Positions 55,267 to 64,000 of a DNA stretch of 64,000 nucleotides are shown piece by piece (the first letter of the stretch is position 1; each line of letters opens with the position of its first letter). The notes below the pieces were generated by a model. The model was not told where the DNA came from and did not search any database. It saw only the letters and a list, made by a program, of their open reading frames with translations. Origin of the DNA: Clostridium gasigenes (GTDB lineage Bacteria; Bacillota; Clostridia; Clostridiales; Clostridiaceae). The stretch is from contig NZ_FNJM01000001.1 of assembly GCF_900104115.1 (NCBI RefSeq), positions 577,374 through 641,373 of the forward strand, given 5' to 3'. The translations under genes were made by a program, and so were the position numbers.

Positions 55267-55464
55267 ATGCTAAATGTAGATATTTTATTTAAAATAGGAG
55301 CCATGGGAATTTTATTAATAGTATTAGATAAGGTTCTTGAAAGCAGTGGGAAAAAAGATATTGCGGTAATTACTAATATTGCAGGAGTTGTTATTATACT
55401 TCTAACAGTAATAGGGCTAATTGCTAATTTGTTTGATTCAGTTAAGACTATGTTTATGTTGTAG
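55267..55464 (+). CDS. spoIIIAC: Stage III sporulation protein AC
   Basis: A 65-residue hydrophobic protein with two membrane spans (ILFKIGAMGILLIVLDKVLE, then GVVIILLTVIGLIANLF), the normal length. ATG 55267 has GAGGGGGGAA before it. Probably part of the membrane channel with SpoIIIAD. Confidence 0.94.
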   Translation: MLNVDILFKIGAMGILLIVLDKVLESSGKKDIAVITNIAGVVIILLTVIGLIANLFDSVKTMFML

Positions 55465-55473
55465 GTGAAGAAT

Positions 55474-55857
55474 ATGGAAATATTTAAAATAGTAGCTTTT
55501 GCATTTGTAGCCTTATCTATATTTTTATTATTTAAGGATAGAAGAAATGATTTATCAATATTAATAGCATTAGTAGCAGGAATTATAATTTTTCTATTTA
55601 TAATTGGTCAATTAAGTGATGTAATATATTTTTTAAAAAATATAGCTGATAGAGCAAATATCGATAGTGTTTATATAGGCATAGTATTTAAAATATTAGC
55701 TATAGCATATTTAGCCTCCTTTTGTAGTGAAATATGTAAAGATGCAGGTGCTTCAAGCATAGCGTCAAAGGTGGACTTCTCTGCCAAGATATTAATACTT
55801 GGCTTAGCAATACCAATTTTAATGGCAGTATTAGATACTATACTGCAGATGTTGTAG
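55474..55857 (+). CDS. spoIIIAD: Stage III sporulation protein AD
   Basis: A 127-residue membrane protein with four spans and the conserved AYLASFCSEICKDAGASSIA segment. ATG 55474 follows GTAGGTGA, which overlaps the spoIIIAC stop; a GTG three codons earlier is within that site. Confidence 0.94.
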   Translation: MEIFKIVAFAFVALSIFLLFKDRRNDLSILIALVAGIIIFLFIIGQLSDVIYFLKNIADRANIDSVYIGIVFKILAIAYLASFCSEICKDAGASSIASKVDFSAKILILGLAIPILMAVLDTILQML

Positions 55858-55866
55858 GTGGTAATT

Positions 55867-57105
55867 ATGAAAAAAATAAATAAAGTTGTTTTTATAATAA
55901 TGGTTACAGGTATGATTATTTTTACTGGGGTATTAATAAATCCATATAGAGTTGTTTATGCAGAAGAACATACTAGTAAAAAAAGCGTATTTAATGAATA
56001 TAAAAATAATTTAGAAAATAGTGAATTAATGAAAGATGAGGAAATTAAAGATAAAATAGATGGTTTATATGAATATATAAATAATATGAAATCAGATGTG
56101 GAATTAATGAATGAATTAGATCCAATTGAGTATTTTAAAAGCTATTTAGAAAGTGGACAAGGTAATTTATCCTTTGAAAAAGTTGGAGGAGCAATAGTAA
56201 GCTTTCTTTTTAAAGAAGTAAAGACAGTATTATCACTTTCTATATCAATAGTGGTAATTGCCATAATATGTTCATTACTTAAAAATTTGCAAGCATCATT
56301 TTCAAATGAAAGCATATCTAATATTGCTTTTTATGCTTGCTATTGTATGTTAATAGTTATTTTAAGTAAAAGTTTTTTAGTTTCGTTAACTATAGCAACA
56401 GATGTTATAACTAAAATATCAGATTTTATGTCGGCATTATTACCTATATTGGTAATAATGTTAGGCTCGGCAGGTGGTTTTACTCAGGCAGCTACAATGG
56501 ATCCAATTATACTTGGAGCTACCTTAATAATTCCTAGAATTTATTTAAATGTTATAATACCACTTATTTTAATGAGCTTTGTATTACAATTTGCAAATAA
56601 TATGTCTAGTGAACATAAAATAGATAACCTTTGTAAATTGCTAAAACAAATAACATTATGGTTACAAGGCATTATCTTAACCGTATTTATAGGATTGCTC
56701 ACAGTTAGAGGAATAACATCTTCTACAATAGATGCAGTAACTTTAAAGACGGCTAAGTTTGCAATAGATAATTTCATACCAATAGTAGGGAAATCATTCT
56801 CAGATGCAATTGCAGCGGTTGCAGGATATTCCTTAATAATTAAAAATGCAATTAGTTCAATTGGGCTTATTGTAATAATACTACTTATGCTATATCCAGT
56901 TTTAAAACTTATTTTACTGGCATTAGTATATAAATTATCAGCAGCATTAATAGAACCAATAAGTGATAAAAGAATTACAAGTTCTATAAACGCTGCGGGA
57001 GAATCTCTTATTCTCATAATGTCTTGTGTTTTATCTGTAAGTCTTATGTTCTTTATATTGTTAGCTATAATGGCATCAGCAGGAAAATTTGTTATAGGGG
57101 GATAA
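55867..57105 (+). CDS. spoIIIAE: Stage III sporulation protein AE
   Basis: A 412-residue polytopic protein with a cleavable signal peptide (IIMVTGMIIFTGVLINPYRV, then VYAEE), an outer charged segment and about seven spans. SpoIIIAE is the largest membrane part of the SpoIIIA complex. ATG 55867 follows TAGGTGG. Conserved core GFTQAATMDPIILGATLIIP is intact. Confidence 0.94.
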   Translation: MKKINKVVFIIMVTGMIIFTGVLINPYRVVYAEEHTSKKSVFNEYKNNLENSELMKDEEIKDKIDGLYEYINNMKSDVELMNELDPIEYFKSYLESGQGNLSFEKVGGAIVSFLFKEVKTVLSLSISIVVIAIICSLLKNLQASFSNESISNIAFYACYCMLIVILSKSFLVSLTIATDVITKISDFMSALLPILVIMLGSAGGFTQAATMDPIILGATLIIPRIYLNVIIPLILMSFVLQFANNMSSEHKIDNLCKLLKQITLWLQGIILTVFIGLLTVRGITSSTIDAVTLKTAKFAIDNFIPIVGKSFSDAIAAVAGYSLIIKNAISSIGLIVIILLMLYPVLKLILLALVYKLSAALIEPISDKRITSSINAAGESLILIMSCVLSVSLMFFILLAIMASAGKFVIGG

Positions 57106-57107
57106 AT

Positions 57108-57698
57108 ATGGAGAGTATATCTGCATTTATAACAACACTAGTAACAACAATAATTTTAATGACAGCAGTGGAATTAATAGCTCCTGATAACAGTATTAAA
57201 AAATATATAAATTTTGTTCTAGGACTAATACTTATTTCTGTTATGCTAACTCCAATTGTATCCTTATTTTCAAAAGGAGAAACTAAAGTAATAAACGAAA
57301 TCAATAGATATGAAAAAGAGTTCGTTAAAATGGATAAAAATGAGGATAAAGGAAGGGTAGATAGAAATAGAGAGGAGTCATTTAAAAATAACTTAAATAA
57401 AAACTGTAATAAATTACTTGAAGAAGAATTTAAGGGAAGAGAGTTTGAAAGTGACATAAGCTGTAATATCGATATTAAAAACATGACATATGACATAGAT
57501 AAAGTGAAAATAGGAGTTAAGGATGATAGTATAAAAAAAATACAAAAGATTGAAATAAATAGGTCAGATTCAAGTGCGGTTATAGGTTCACAAACTAAAG
57601 AAGAGGAAGTTAATGGAGAAACAGAAATTAAAATTTACCTAGAACAAATTTTAAATATAAAAGCTAAAAATATAGAAATATATAAGCAGGAAAAATAG
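57108..57698 (+). CDS. spoIIIAF: Stage III sporulation protein AF
   Basis: 196 residues, two N-terminal membrane spans (ITTLVTTIILMTAVELIA and INFVLGLILISVMLTPIVSL) and an outer ring-building-motif-like domain. ATG 57108 has ATAGGGGGAT before it, two bases after spoIIIAE. Confidence 0.92.
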   Translation: MESISAFITTLVTTIILMTAVELIAPDNSIKKYINFVLGLILISVMLTPIVSLFSKGETKVINEINRYEKEFVKMDKNEDKGRVDRNREESFKNNLNKNCNKLLEEEFKGREFESDISCNIDIKNMTYDIDKVKIGVKDDSIKKIQKIEINRSDSSAVIGSQTKEEEVNGETEIKIYLEQILNIKAKNIEIYKQEK

Positions 57699-57708
57699 GA
57701 GTGGTGAG

Positions 57709-58317
57709 ATGAAAAGAGAGGATCTAAAAAAAGATATAAGAAATATCCTTAATAATAAAAAAATTAAAGATGCTGTAGTTGTTGTTTTAATATTAGCTTT
57801 TTTATTAATTGTAATTAGTTTTTTTACAGATAATAAAAAAGATAAATCAAAGACAACAAATAGTTCAGTTACAGTTGAGGAAACAAATACAAATACTAAA
57901 AATATTAATATAGAAACTCAAAAATATGAAGAAAAGCAAAGAAGTGAACTTGAAAGTATACTTAAAAAGATTGAGGGGGTTGGAGAGGTTGAAGTTATGA
58001 TGCATTTCAAAAGTGGAGAAGTTAAGATTCCTGCTGTAGATAATAATAATCAAGTAGCAGTTACGGAAGAAACAGATAGGGAAGGAGGAACTAGGCGTAA
58101 TGATCAAAAAACAGATGGAAGCAAGGTTGTTATGAAGAGCTTAGATGGAGACAATGAACCTGTAATTCTTCAAACTAATAATCCTACTATTACAGGGATA
58201 ATAGTAGCAGCAGAAGGTGCTGGGAACAGTAAAATAAAATATGATATTCAAATGGCAGTATCGAGGCTTTATGAAATATCTTTAGATAAAGTTAATGTAT
58301 ATCTTATGGAAAGTTAG
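57709..58317 (+). CDS. spoIIIAG: Stage III sporulation protein AG
   Basis: 202 residues, one membrane span (AVVVVLILAFLLIVISFF) and an outer ring-forming domain that in B. subtilis makes a 30-subunit ring in the intermembrane space. The conserved LESILKKIEGVGEVEVMMHF and ITGIIVAAEGAGN are intact. AGGAGTGGTGAG precedes the ATG. Confidence 0.94.
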   Translation: MKREDLKKDIRNILNNKKIKDAVVVVLILAFLLIVISFFTDNKKDKSKTTNSSVTVEETNTNTKNINIETQKYEEKQRSELESILKKIEGVGEVEVMMHFKSGEVKIPAVDNNNQVAVTEETDREGGTRRNDQKTDGSKVVMKSLDGDNEPVILQTNNPTITGIIVAAEGAGNSKIKYDIQMAVSRLYEISLDKVNVYLMES

Positions 58318-58355
58318 CATATAATTCAATAGAAAGTAGATGGGGGGAAAAAATT

Positions 58356-58955
58356 ATGACAAAAAAACAATTTGGAATTATCTTTACGCTAATGGCTCTT
58401 ATAGTATGTGTAGGAGTGTTATCAGCAAAATTAAACACTAATGGGTTAACTGATCCAACTGATTTAAGTCAAGTTTTAGCCGGTGAGGGAGAACAAGCAG
58501 ACAAGAAGGCTGATGCAAAGGTACAAGAAAAGGAAGCAAAGGAAAAAGAAAAAGCAGATAAAAAAGCAGAGAAAAATGAAAAGAAAAGTGATAAGGAAAC
58601 TTTAGCAAGTCAAGATTACTTCTTTTCACAAAGAAGCACTAAGGAACAACAAAATGCAGCTACAACTCAAGAATTAAAATCTATAAGCGAGGATAAAAAT
58701 ATTTCGCAAGAAAAGAAAGATATTGCAACAACAGAATTACAAGAAAAAATAATGATAAAAGATAAAGAAGGAAGAATAGAATTAAATGTTAAGAATAAAG
58801 GGTTTGAAGATGTTCTTTGTTTTATCGAAGGAAATAAGGTTAGAGTAGTTTTGAAAGCAGAAGAACAATTAACAGAAGATCAAACTTGTGCAATTCAAGA
58901 AATAGTTGAGGACGTTTCTAGTATGAGCGAAGTTATAATAGAGCCTAAGAAATAA
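58356..58955 (+). CDS. spoIIIAH: Stage III sporulation protein AH
   Basis: 199 residues. An N-terminal membrane span (FGIIFTLMALIVCVGVLSA), a low-complexity Lys/Glu/Ala linker (about 47-85) and the ring domain that pairs with SpoIIQ of the forespore (DYFFSQRSTKEQQNAATTQE). GATGGGGGGAA precedes the ATG. It ends the spoIIIA operon; a TTTGATATAATAAAC element after it may be the promoter of the next unit. Confidence 0.93.
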   Translation: MTKKQFGIIFTLMALIVCVGVLSAKLNTNGLTDPTDLSQVLAGEGEQADKKADAKVQEKEAKEKEKADKKAEKNEKKSDKETLASQDYFFSQRSTKEQQNAATTQELKSISEDKNISQEKKDIATTELQEKIMIKDKEGRIELNVKNKGFEDVLCFIEGNKVRVVLKAEEQLTEDQTCAIQEIVEDVSSMSEVIIEPKK

Positions 58956-59044
58956 TTTATTGTAATATAATAATGTGTTTGATATAATAAACATAAGAAA
59001 AAGGAGTTTTGTTTGTTACAAAACATCAAGGAGGGAAAAAGAAA

Positions 59045-59446
59045 ATGGAAAATTTGAACAATGATGTAAATATTGGAATTGTTAAAATTTCTGATGAAGT
59101 TGTAAGTGTGATTGCAGGTATTGCTACTGAAGAAATTCAAGGGGTAGTAGAGTTTCAACAGGGTGTTGGTAATAATATATCAAATTTATTAAAGTCAAAA
59201 AAGAGCTCAGGCAAAAGTGTTAAAGTTACCTTAGGTGAAAATAGCGCTACTATTGATTTAAATGTATCAGTGCAATATGGCTTAAAAATTAAAGAAGTTG
59301 TTGAAGCTGTTCAAGAAAATGTTAAAAAAACAGTTGAGGCAATGACAGGGTTAAAAGTAGATTTTATAAACGTAAATGTTCAAAGCATTTATCAAGCGAA
59401 AAAAGAAAAAAAAGAAGACAAAGAAGAAACTAAAGAAAATAACTAG
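59045..59446 (+). CDS. Asp23/Gls24 family envelope stress response protein
   Basis: A 133-residue cytoplasmic protein of the Asp23 family (IVKISDEVVSVIAGIATEEI, then GVVEFQQGVGNNISNLL), with a Lys/Glu tail. Members associate with the membrane through partners and respond to wall stress or alkali. ATG 59045 has AAGGAGGGA before it; an in-frame upstream TTG at 59009 has none. In many clostridia this gene sits just before nusB, as here. Confidence 0.92.
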   Translation: MENLNNDVNIGIVKISDEVVSVIAGIATEEIQGVVEFQQGVGNNISNLLKSKKSSGKSVKVTLGENSATIDLNVSVQYGLKIKEVVEAVQENVKKTVEAMTGLKVDFINVNVQSIYQAKKEKKEDKEETKENN

Positions 59447-59778
59447 ACTTTTAAGTTTTAAACATAATTTTTAGTTTAAAAATCAATATAGTTTAAATAA
59501 TATTAACGTTAATATTGGTAAAGGTAGGTTAAAGATAATTCTTTGACCTACCTTTTTAATTTATACAGCATATATATAAGGTATATTTACCGCAAATGAC
59601 TAGATATAAGAAAAAATAAAATTCAGTTAATTGATAATTAAGCGCTTATGTGTTACTATCTACTATGGCAAGGTATGGTACCTTGTGTTAAAATATATTA
59701 TAATAATAATACACAAATGATTATTATACATTTCAAAAGTGCATAATAACATTAAAACCAGTTACGCAGGAGGATATT
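59447..59778. other. 332-base gap between asp23 and nusB with several palindromes
   Basis: No gene is seen. Contents in order: a perfect 18-base palindrome AATATTAACGTTAATATT (59499-59516), the asp23 terminator (59520-59557), a short hairpin GGTA-TATT-TACC near 59580, and a perfect 7+3+7 palindrome CAAGGTA-TGG-TACCTTG (59669-59685) followed by TATAAT-like A+T-rich DNA. The last part is the likely nusB promoter region. A small untranslated RNA cannot be excluded. Confidence 0.5.
59520..59558 (+). terminator. Terminator after asp23 gene
   Basis: Arms AAAGGTAGGT/ACCTACCTTT (59520-59529 with 59546-59555) plus inner AAAG/CTTT, then TT. Confidence 0.8.
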
Positions 59779-60183
59779 ATGAATAGAAAAAAATCAAGAG
59801 AAATAGCAATGGAATTACTTTTTGGTATGACTTTAAGTAAAAATACTTTAGAGGAAACAATAGAGCATTTTATAGAAGAGTACGAAATGAAACTTAAAAC
59901 AATAGATGTTGAATACATAAAAAATATTTTAGAGGTTGTAGAAAAAAACAAAGAAATAATAGATGAAAAAATTACTGTAGCCTTAGTTAATTGGAAGCTA
60001 GATAGAATATCTAAAGTTAATTTAACTATATTAAGATTAGCTGTAGCAGAAATGTTATATTTAGAGGATGTTCCAGAAAAAGTTGCAATTAATGAGGCTC
60101 TAGAGCTTACGAAAATATATTCAGATGAGAAGAGTGTAGCATTTATAAACGGAGTATTAGATAATACATTTAAAAAAATGTAA
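59779..60183 (+). CDS. nusB: Transcription antitermination protein NusB
   Basis: An all-helical RNA-binding protein (134 residues) which with NusE/S10 forms the rRNA antitermination complex. Begins [17 protein letters not shown]; the conserved late part [20 protein letters not shown], then FINGVLDN, is intact. AGGAGGATA precedes the ATG. Confidence 0.96.
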   Translation: MNRKKSREIAMELLFGMTLSKNTLEETIEHFIEEYEMKLKTIDVEYIKNILEVVEKNKEIIDEKITVALVNWKLDRISKVNLTILRLAVAEMLYLEDVPEKVAINEALELTKIYSDEKSVAFINGVLDNTFKKM

Positions 60184-60207
60184 AGTCATATAAAGGGGAA
60201 ATGAAAA

Positions 60208-61056
60208 ATGGGGCAAATAATAAATGGTAGAGAAGTTGCGAGTGTAATAAAAGAAGAAATAAAAACTTTCATTAATAAAAGAAATAAAAGTGGGCTAACT
60301 ATTCCTAAAATAGCATCTATATTAGTTGGTGAAGATGGTGGATCTATTTACTATCTAAACAGTCAAGAAAAGGTAGCTACTTCTCTTGGATGTAAATTTG
60401 ATAAAATATTACTTGAAGAAACTATTTCTGAAGAAGAGATAATAGACTTAATACATAAATTAAACAAGGATAATAGTATTCAAGGAATAATGTTACAAGT
60501 GCCACTTCCAAGAGGCTTAGACGAAAAAAAAATTATTTCAACAATTTCTCCATATAAGGATATAGATTGTTTAACATTTGAAAGTCAAGGTAAGCTTTAT
60601 ACTGGTGGAAACAGTTTTCTGCCATGTACACCAAACTCAATTATAACTTTGTTAGAAAGCTTAGATATAACTATAGAATCAGCTGAAGTTGTAGTACTTG
60701 GTAGAAGTAATATAGTTGGAAAACCTGTAGCTCAATTATTACTTAATAAAAATGCTACAGTAACTATATGTCATTCAAGAACCGCTAATATTAAAGAGGT
60801 TTGTAAAAGAGCAGATATACTTATTGTTGCAATAGGGAAACCTAAGTTTATAAACTCTGAATATATAAAAGAGGGTGCAGTGGTTATAGATGTTGGAACA
60901 TCTTCCTTTGAAGGTAAAATAACAGGTGATGTTGATTTTGATGATGTAATAAATAAAGCATCTTTTGTAACACCAGTACCCGGTGGAGTGGGAGCTTTAA
61001 CTACAACATTACTAATAAAAAATGCATGTGAGGCTTTAGAAAAACATGAGAATTAA
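60208..61056 (+). CDS. folD: Bifunctional methylene-THF dehydrogenase / methenyl-THF cyclohydrolase
   Basis: FolD interconverts 5,10-methylene-, methenyl- and 10-formyl-THF using NADP(H). At 282 residues, it has the catalytic lysine motif [14 protein letters not shown] (Y-x3-K), [15 protein letters not shown], the cofactor loop [18 protein letters not shown] and the C-terminal [15 protein letters not shown]. Its stop overlaps xseA by 11 bases. Confidence 0.97.
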   Translation: MGQIINGREVASVIKEEIKTFINKRNKSGLTIPKIASILVGEDGGSIYYLNSQEKVATSLGCKFDKILLEETISEEEIIDLIHKLNKDNSIQGIMLQVPLPRGLDEKKIISTISPYKDIDCLTFESQGKLYTGGNSFLPCTPNSIITLLESLDITIESAEVVVLGRSNIVGKPVAQLLLNKNATVTICHSRTANIKEVCKRADILIVAIGKPKFINSEYIKEGAVVIDVGTSSFEGKITGDVDFDDVINKASFVTPVPGGVGALTTTLLIKNACEALEKHEN

Positions 61057-62245
61057 GACGTTATCAGTTTCAGAAGTAAACAATTATATAAAGAAAATTT
61101 TAGATAATGATTTTATTTTAAATAATCTCTCTGTAAAAGGGGAGATTTCTAATTTGAAATATCATACAAGTGGACATATATATTTTTCATTAAAAGATTC
61201 TAATGGTAAAATTAATTGTGTTATGTTTAAAGGAAAAGCTTATGATCTAGATTTTAGGCTTGAAGAGGGTATGGAAGTTGTAATAAGCGCTAGCTGCTCT
61301 ATTTATCCAATGAATGGATCACTTCAATTATATTGTAATGATATAAGAAAAGAAGGACTTGGAGAACTACACATTAAATTTGAAAAGCTAAAAGACAAAT
61401 TGTTAAAAAAAGGATACTTTGATCAAGAATATAAAAAAGCTATTCCAGTTATGCCAATGAGAATAGGAGTAGTCACATCAGAAACAGGAGCTGTTATTAA
61501 AGATATAATTAACGTAACGCGCACTAGAAGTTCCATAGTGGACATTGTTTTATATCCAGCTAAGGTTCAAGGTATAGGAGCATATAAATCAATAATTAAA
61601 GGTATTAAATACTTCAATAGTGAAAAAAGTGTAGACTTAATAATTATAGGACGTGGAGGAGGCTCCATTGAAGAATTATGGAACTTTAATGAAGAAGAAC
61701 TAGCGCTGGAAATATTTAAGTCTAACATTCCTATAATATCAGCAGTAGGACATGAAGTTGATTTCACTATATCAGATTTTGTATCTGATTTACGTGCATC
61801 AACACCATCACAAGCAGCAGAACTTGCAGTTCCTTTGGAAAGTGATATGTTGCTAGGTTTAAATCAAATAGAGCGAAGAATAAACGAATTAATTAACAAT
61901 AGAATTTCAGAAGAAAAAAATAAGGTTAATAGTTTAAGTAGAATACTAAAGCTAAATAGCCCTTTAAATAAAATAGTAAACAGTTATTTAGAAGTTGATG
62001 GATTAAAAGAAAGATTAAGTAGAACAATGGCTAATAAAATAGAAAAAGAAAAGATAAAAGTAATATCTCTAAATGATATATTACAAGCTTATAACCCAAT
62101 GAATATATTATCTAAAGGATATGCAATAGTCCAAGATAATAATAAAAATGTAATATCTGAAAAAGAAAAGCTAAATAAAGAAATTCAAATAAATATAATT
62201 TTAAAAGATGGCTTTGTTAAAGGGGTATTTAACCCTTTGGATTAA
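61046..62245 (+). CDS. xseA: Exodeoxyribonuclease VII large subunit
   Basis: Catalytic subunit of ExoVII (399 residues), which degrades single-stranded DNA. N-terminal OB fold ([20 protein letters not shown]), then the catalytic domain with [13 protein letters not shown], the [18 protein letters not shown] segment and [20 protein letters not shown]. Translation begins within folD. Confidence 0.96.
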   Translation: MRIKTLSVSEVNNYIKKILDNDFILNNLSVKGEISNLKYHTSGHIYFSLKDSNGKINCVMFKGKAYDLDFRLEEGMEVVISASCSIYPMNGSLQLYCNDIRKEGLGELHIKFEKLKDKLLKKGYFDQEYKKAIPVMPMRIGVVTSETGAVIKDIINVTRTRSSIVDIVLYPAKVQGIGAYKSIIKGIKYFNSEKSVDLIIIGRGGGSIEELWNFNEEELALEIFKSNIPIISAVGHEVDFTISDFVSDLRASTPSQAAELAVPLESDMLLGLNQIERRINELINNRISEEKNKVNSLSRILKLNSPLNKIVNSYLEVDGLKERLSRTMANKIEKEKIKVISLNDILQAYNPMNILSKGYAIVQDNNKNVISEKEKLNKEIQINIILKDGFVKGVFNPLD

Positions 62246-62257
62246 GGAGAGGTTAAA

Positions 62258-62479
62258 ATGGCAAAGAAAGATAAGTATAATGATATGGTAATTAATCTTC
62301 AAGAAGTATTGAAAAATCTAGAAGAAAAAGAACTCAATTTAGAAGATGCAATGAAAGAATATGAAGTTGGGGTAAAACTAGTAAATAAAATTTACAAAAC
62401 ACTAAATACATTAGAAGGAAAATTAACTACCATTAAAGAAAATGTAGAAGTGGAGATTGATAATGGAAATGATAATTAA
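62258..62479 (+). CDS. xseB: Exodeoxyribonuclease VII small subunit
   Basis: The 73-residue helical partner of XseA, typical in length, with [29 protein letters not shown] precedes the ATG. Its 3' end overlaps ispA by 17 bases. Confidence 0.95.
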   Translation: MAKKDKYNDMVINLQEVLKNLEEKELNLEDAMKEYEVGVKLVNKIYKTLNTLEGKLTTIKENVEVEIDNGNDN

Positions 62480-63338
62480 TGAGTGCAAAGAAGAAATAAA
62501 TAAATATATTAAAGATTATTTTGAAGGCAAAGGCACATACAATAAAATAATTTATGAGGCCGCAAGCTATAGTTTAAATATAGGTGGAAAAAGAATACGC
62601 CCAATATTAACATTATTAACCTATAATCTATATAAAGAAGATTGGCGGGATGTAATAGATATGGCTTGTGCCATTGAAATGATTCACACATATTCATTAG
62701 TACATGATGATCTACCTTGTATGGATAATGATGATTTAAGAAGAGGGAAACCTACAAGTCATAAAAAATTTGGAGAAGATATTGCAGTATTAGCTGGAGA
62801 TGCATTACTAAATGAAGCTATGATGCTAATGATGGATTATTCTTTAAAAAATGGGGAAAGAGCATTAAAGGCAAGTAGAGAAATTGCAAAAGCAGCAGGC
62901 CCAGAAGGTATGATTGGAGGGCAAGTTGTTGACATAATAAATGAGGGTAAAAAAATTTCTAAAGATGAATTAGAATATATGCACTTAAAGAAAACTGGGG
63001 AACTTATAAGGGTTTCTATAGAAGCTGGAGCAATACTGGCAGAAGCCTCAGAGTATGATTCTCATATTTTGAGTGAATTCGGTAAAAAATTAGGATTAGC
63101 ATTTCAGATAAAAGATGATATACTAGATTTAGTAGGTGATGTGAAAAAACTTGGTAAAAACATTAAAAGTGATGAAAATAATCATAAATCAAACTTTGTA
63201 ACAGTATTTGGATTAGAATATTGTGAAGAAAAATGCAACTCACTTACAAAGGAGAGTTTAGAATTATTAAATAAGATTTCAGTAGATACTAAGGTTTTAA
63301 AAGAACTTACCCTAGAATTATTAAATAGAGAATTTTAA
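62463..63338 (+). CDS. ispA: Farnesyl diphosphate synthase / polyprenyl synthetase
   Basis: Builds farnesyl diphosphate from IPP and DMAPP, the precursor of undecaprenyl carriers (291 residues). The first aspartate-rich motif DDLPCMDND and the second DDILD are both present, with GGKRIRPIL near the start. ATG 62463 has TGGAG 7 bases before it; an in-frame TTG two codons earlier is too close to the site. dxs follows, linking the two isoprenoid steps. Confidence 0.95.
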   Translation: MEMIINECKEEINKYIKDYFEGKGTYNKIIYEAASYSLNIGGKRIRPILTLLTYNLYKEDWRDVIDMACAIEMIHTYSLVHDDLPCMDNDDLRRGKPTSHKKFGEDIAVLAGDALLNEAMMLMMDYSLKNGERALKASREIAKAAGPEGMIGGQVVDIINEGKKISKDELEYMHLKKTGELIRVSIEAGAILAEASEYDSHILSEFGKKLGLAFQIKDDILDLVGDVKKLGKNIKSDENNHKSNFVTVFGLEYCEEKCNSLTKESLELLNKISVDTKVLKELTLELLNREF

Positions 63339-63356
63339 CGTAAGGAATGATAAAAT

Positions 63357-64000
63357 ATGATTAAGTTATTAGATAGAGTAAATTGTCCAGATGAAGTTAA
63401 AAAGTTATCTAATGAAGAATTAGAAACTTTATCAGTTGAAATAAGAGAGTTTTTAATAGATAGTTTATCTAAAACAGGTGGACATTTATCATCAAATTTA
63501 GGAGTTGTAGAGCTAACTTTAAGTTTATTTAAAAGCTTTGATCTAGAGAAAGATAAAATAGTTTGGGATGTTGGTCATCAAAGTTATATTCATAAACTAT
63601 TAACAGGAAGAAAAGAGATGTTTAACACACTTAGACAATATGGTGGGTTAAGTGGATTTCCTAAAAGATGTGAAAGCAAATATGATTCGTTTGATACAGG
63701 TCATAGTACCACCTCACTATCAGCAGCTCTTGGAATGGCAAGAGCTAGAGATATTAAAGGTGAAGATAACGAAGTTATTGCAGTTATAGGTGATGGAGCG
63801 TTAACTGGTGGGATGGCTTTTGAAGCTTTAAATGACGTAGGGTTTAATAAAACTAAAATGATAATTATTTTAAATGATAATCAAATGTCCATTTCTAAAA
63901 ATGTAGGTGGATTATCTAGTTATTTTAATAAAATAAGAGTTGATCCTAAATATAACAAATTGAAATCAAACATAAATACCTCGCTAAAATTATCAAATAC
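63357..64000 (+). CDS. dxs: 1-deoxy-D-xylulose-5-phosphate synthase, 5' part
   Basis: The first enzyme of the MEP isoprenoid pathway; a ThDP-dependent transketolase-like protein of about 620 residues, of which the first 214 are in the window and the rest lies beyond the end. Visible are [34 protein letters not shown] and the ThDP motif [19 protein letters not shown] 63357 with TAAGGAATGA upstream, 18 bases after ispA. Confidence 0.95.
   Translation, partial: MIKLLDRVNCPDEVKKLSNEELETLSVEIREFLIDSLSKTGGHLSSNLGVVELTLSLFKSFDLEKDKIVWDVGHQSYIHKLLTGRKEMFNTLRQYGGLSGFPKRCESKYDSFDTGHSTTSLSAALGMARARDIKGEDNEVIAVIGDGALTGGMAFEALNDVGFNKTKMIIILNDNQMSISKNVGGLSSYFNKIRVDPKYNKLKSNINTSLKLSN

Noticed and set aside
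56541..57017. 158-residue minus-strand open frame within spoIIIAE
   Set aside because: Antisense to conserved membrane helices; no ribosome site or promoter.

Overview
The window is a strongly A+T-rich chromosomal segment of an endospore-forming, Gram-positive clostridium, most likely Clostridium sensu stricto. The evidence is AGGAGG-type ribosome sites before nearly every gene, a full spoIIIAA-AH sporulation operon, SpoVD and PdaA cortex enzymes, MurE with the meso-diaminopimelate signature DNPR, and housekeeping gene order typical of clostridia. I see no rRNA, tRNA, CRISPR array, transposase or prophage gene. Almost every gene reads on the + strand; the exceptions are a PLP decarboxylase, pdaA and rqcH.

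Layout. (1) 108-11718: pheT, a ZapA-coiled-coil protein, a U32 peptidase/RlhA-like protein, mutS2, a DUF523 protein with an unrecognised partner, and a VanY-type carboxypeptidase. (2) 11839-25038: the decarboxylase (-), rplY/ctc, a phosphohexomutase, a TPR protein, a surface-polysaccharide group (TagA-like transferase, MurJ flippase, two glycosyltransferases), a folate cyclohydrolase-like protein, pdaA (-) and ychF. (3) 25300-35611: the division and cell-wall (dcw) cluster mraZ-rsmH-ftsL-spoVD-murE-murF-mraY-ftsW-ftsQ, preceded by a promoter with three MraZ boxes. murD, murG, ftsA and ftsZ are absent here. (4) 35782-43374: DUF881-sbp-DUF881, yggS-sepF-yggT-ylmH-divIVA, rluD-like, pyrR and a THUMP methyltransferase. 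(5) 43469-52290: rqcH (-), a lipoprotein, and a compact type IV pilus/type II secretion-like operon (ATPase, platform protein, four prepilin-like proteins and three small PilM/N/O-like proteins). (6) 52450-58955: efp, a zinc-ribbon protein and spoIIIAA-AH, the mother-cell half of the feeding-tube/channel complex. (7) 59045-64000: asp23, nusB, folD, xseA, xseB, ispA and the start of dxs, which runs off the window.

The genes form three main programmes: peptidoglycan synthesis with division (dcw, zapA, sepF, divIVA, murJ), sporulation (spoVD, pdaA, spoIIIA), and translation/RNA upkeep (pheT, rplY, efp, rqcH, rsmH, THUMP methyltransferase).

The most unusual observations are small-scale. A family of dispersed palindromic repeats, whole, halved or internally deleted, lies at a dozen or so intergenic sites. 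mraY appears to need a hairpin between its ribosome site and its start codon. yggT has no canonical start codon that would give a full-length protein and seems to start at AUU or AUA, in frame with sepF after a single UAG. Other points are the MraZ boxes, the pilus-like operon with very reduced assembly proteins, and a G8 tract at the spoIIIAA/spoIIIAB junction.
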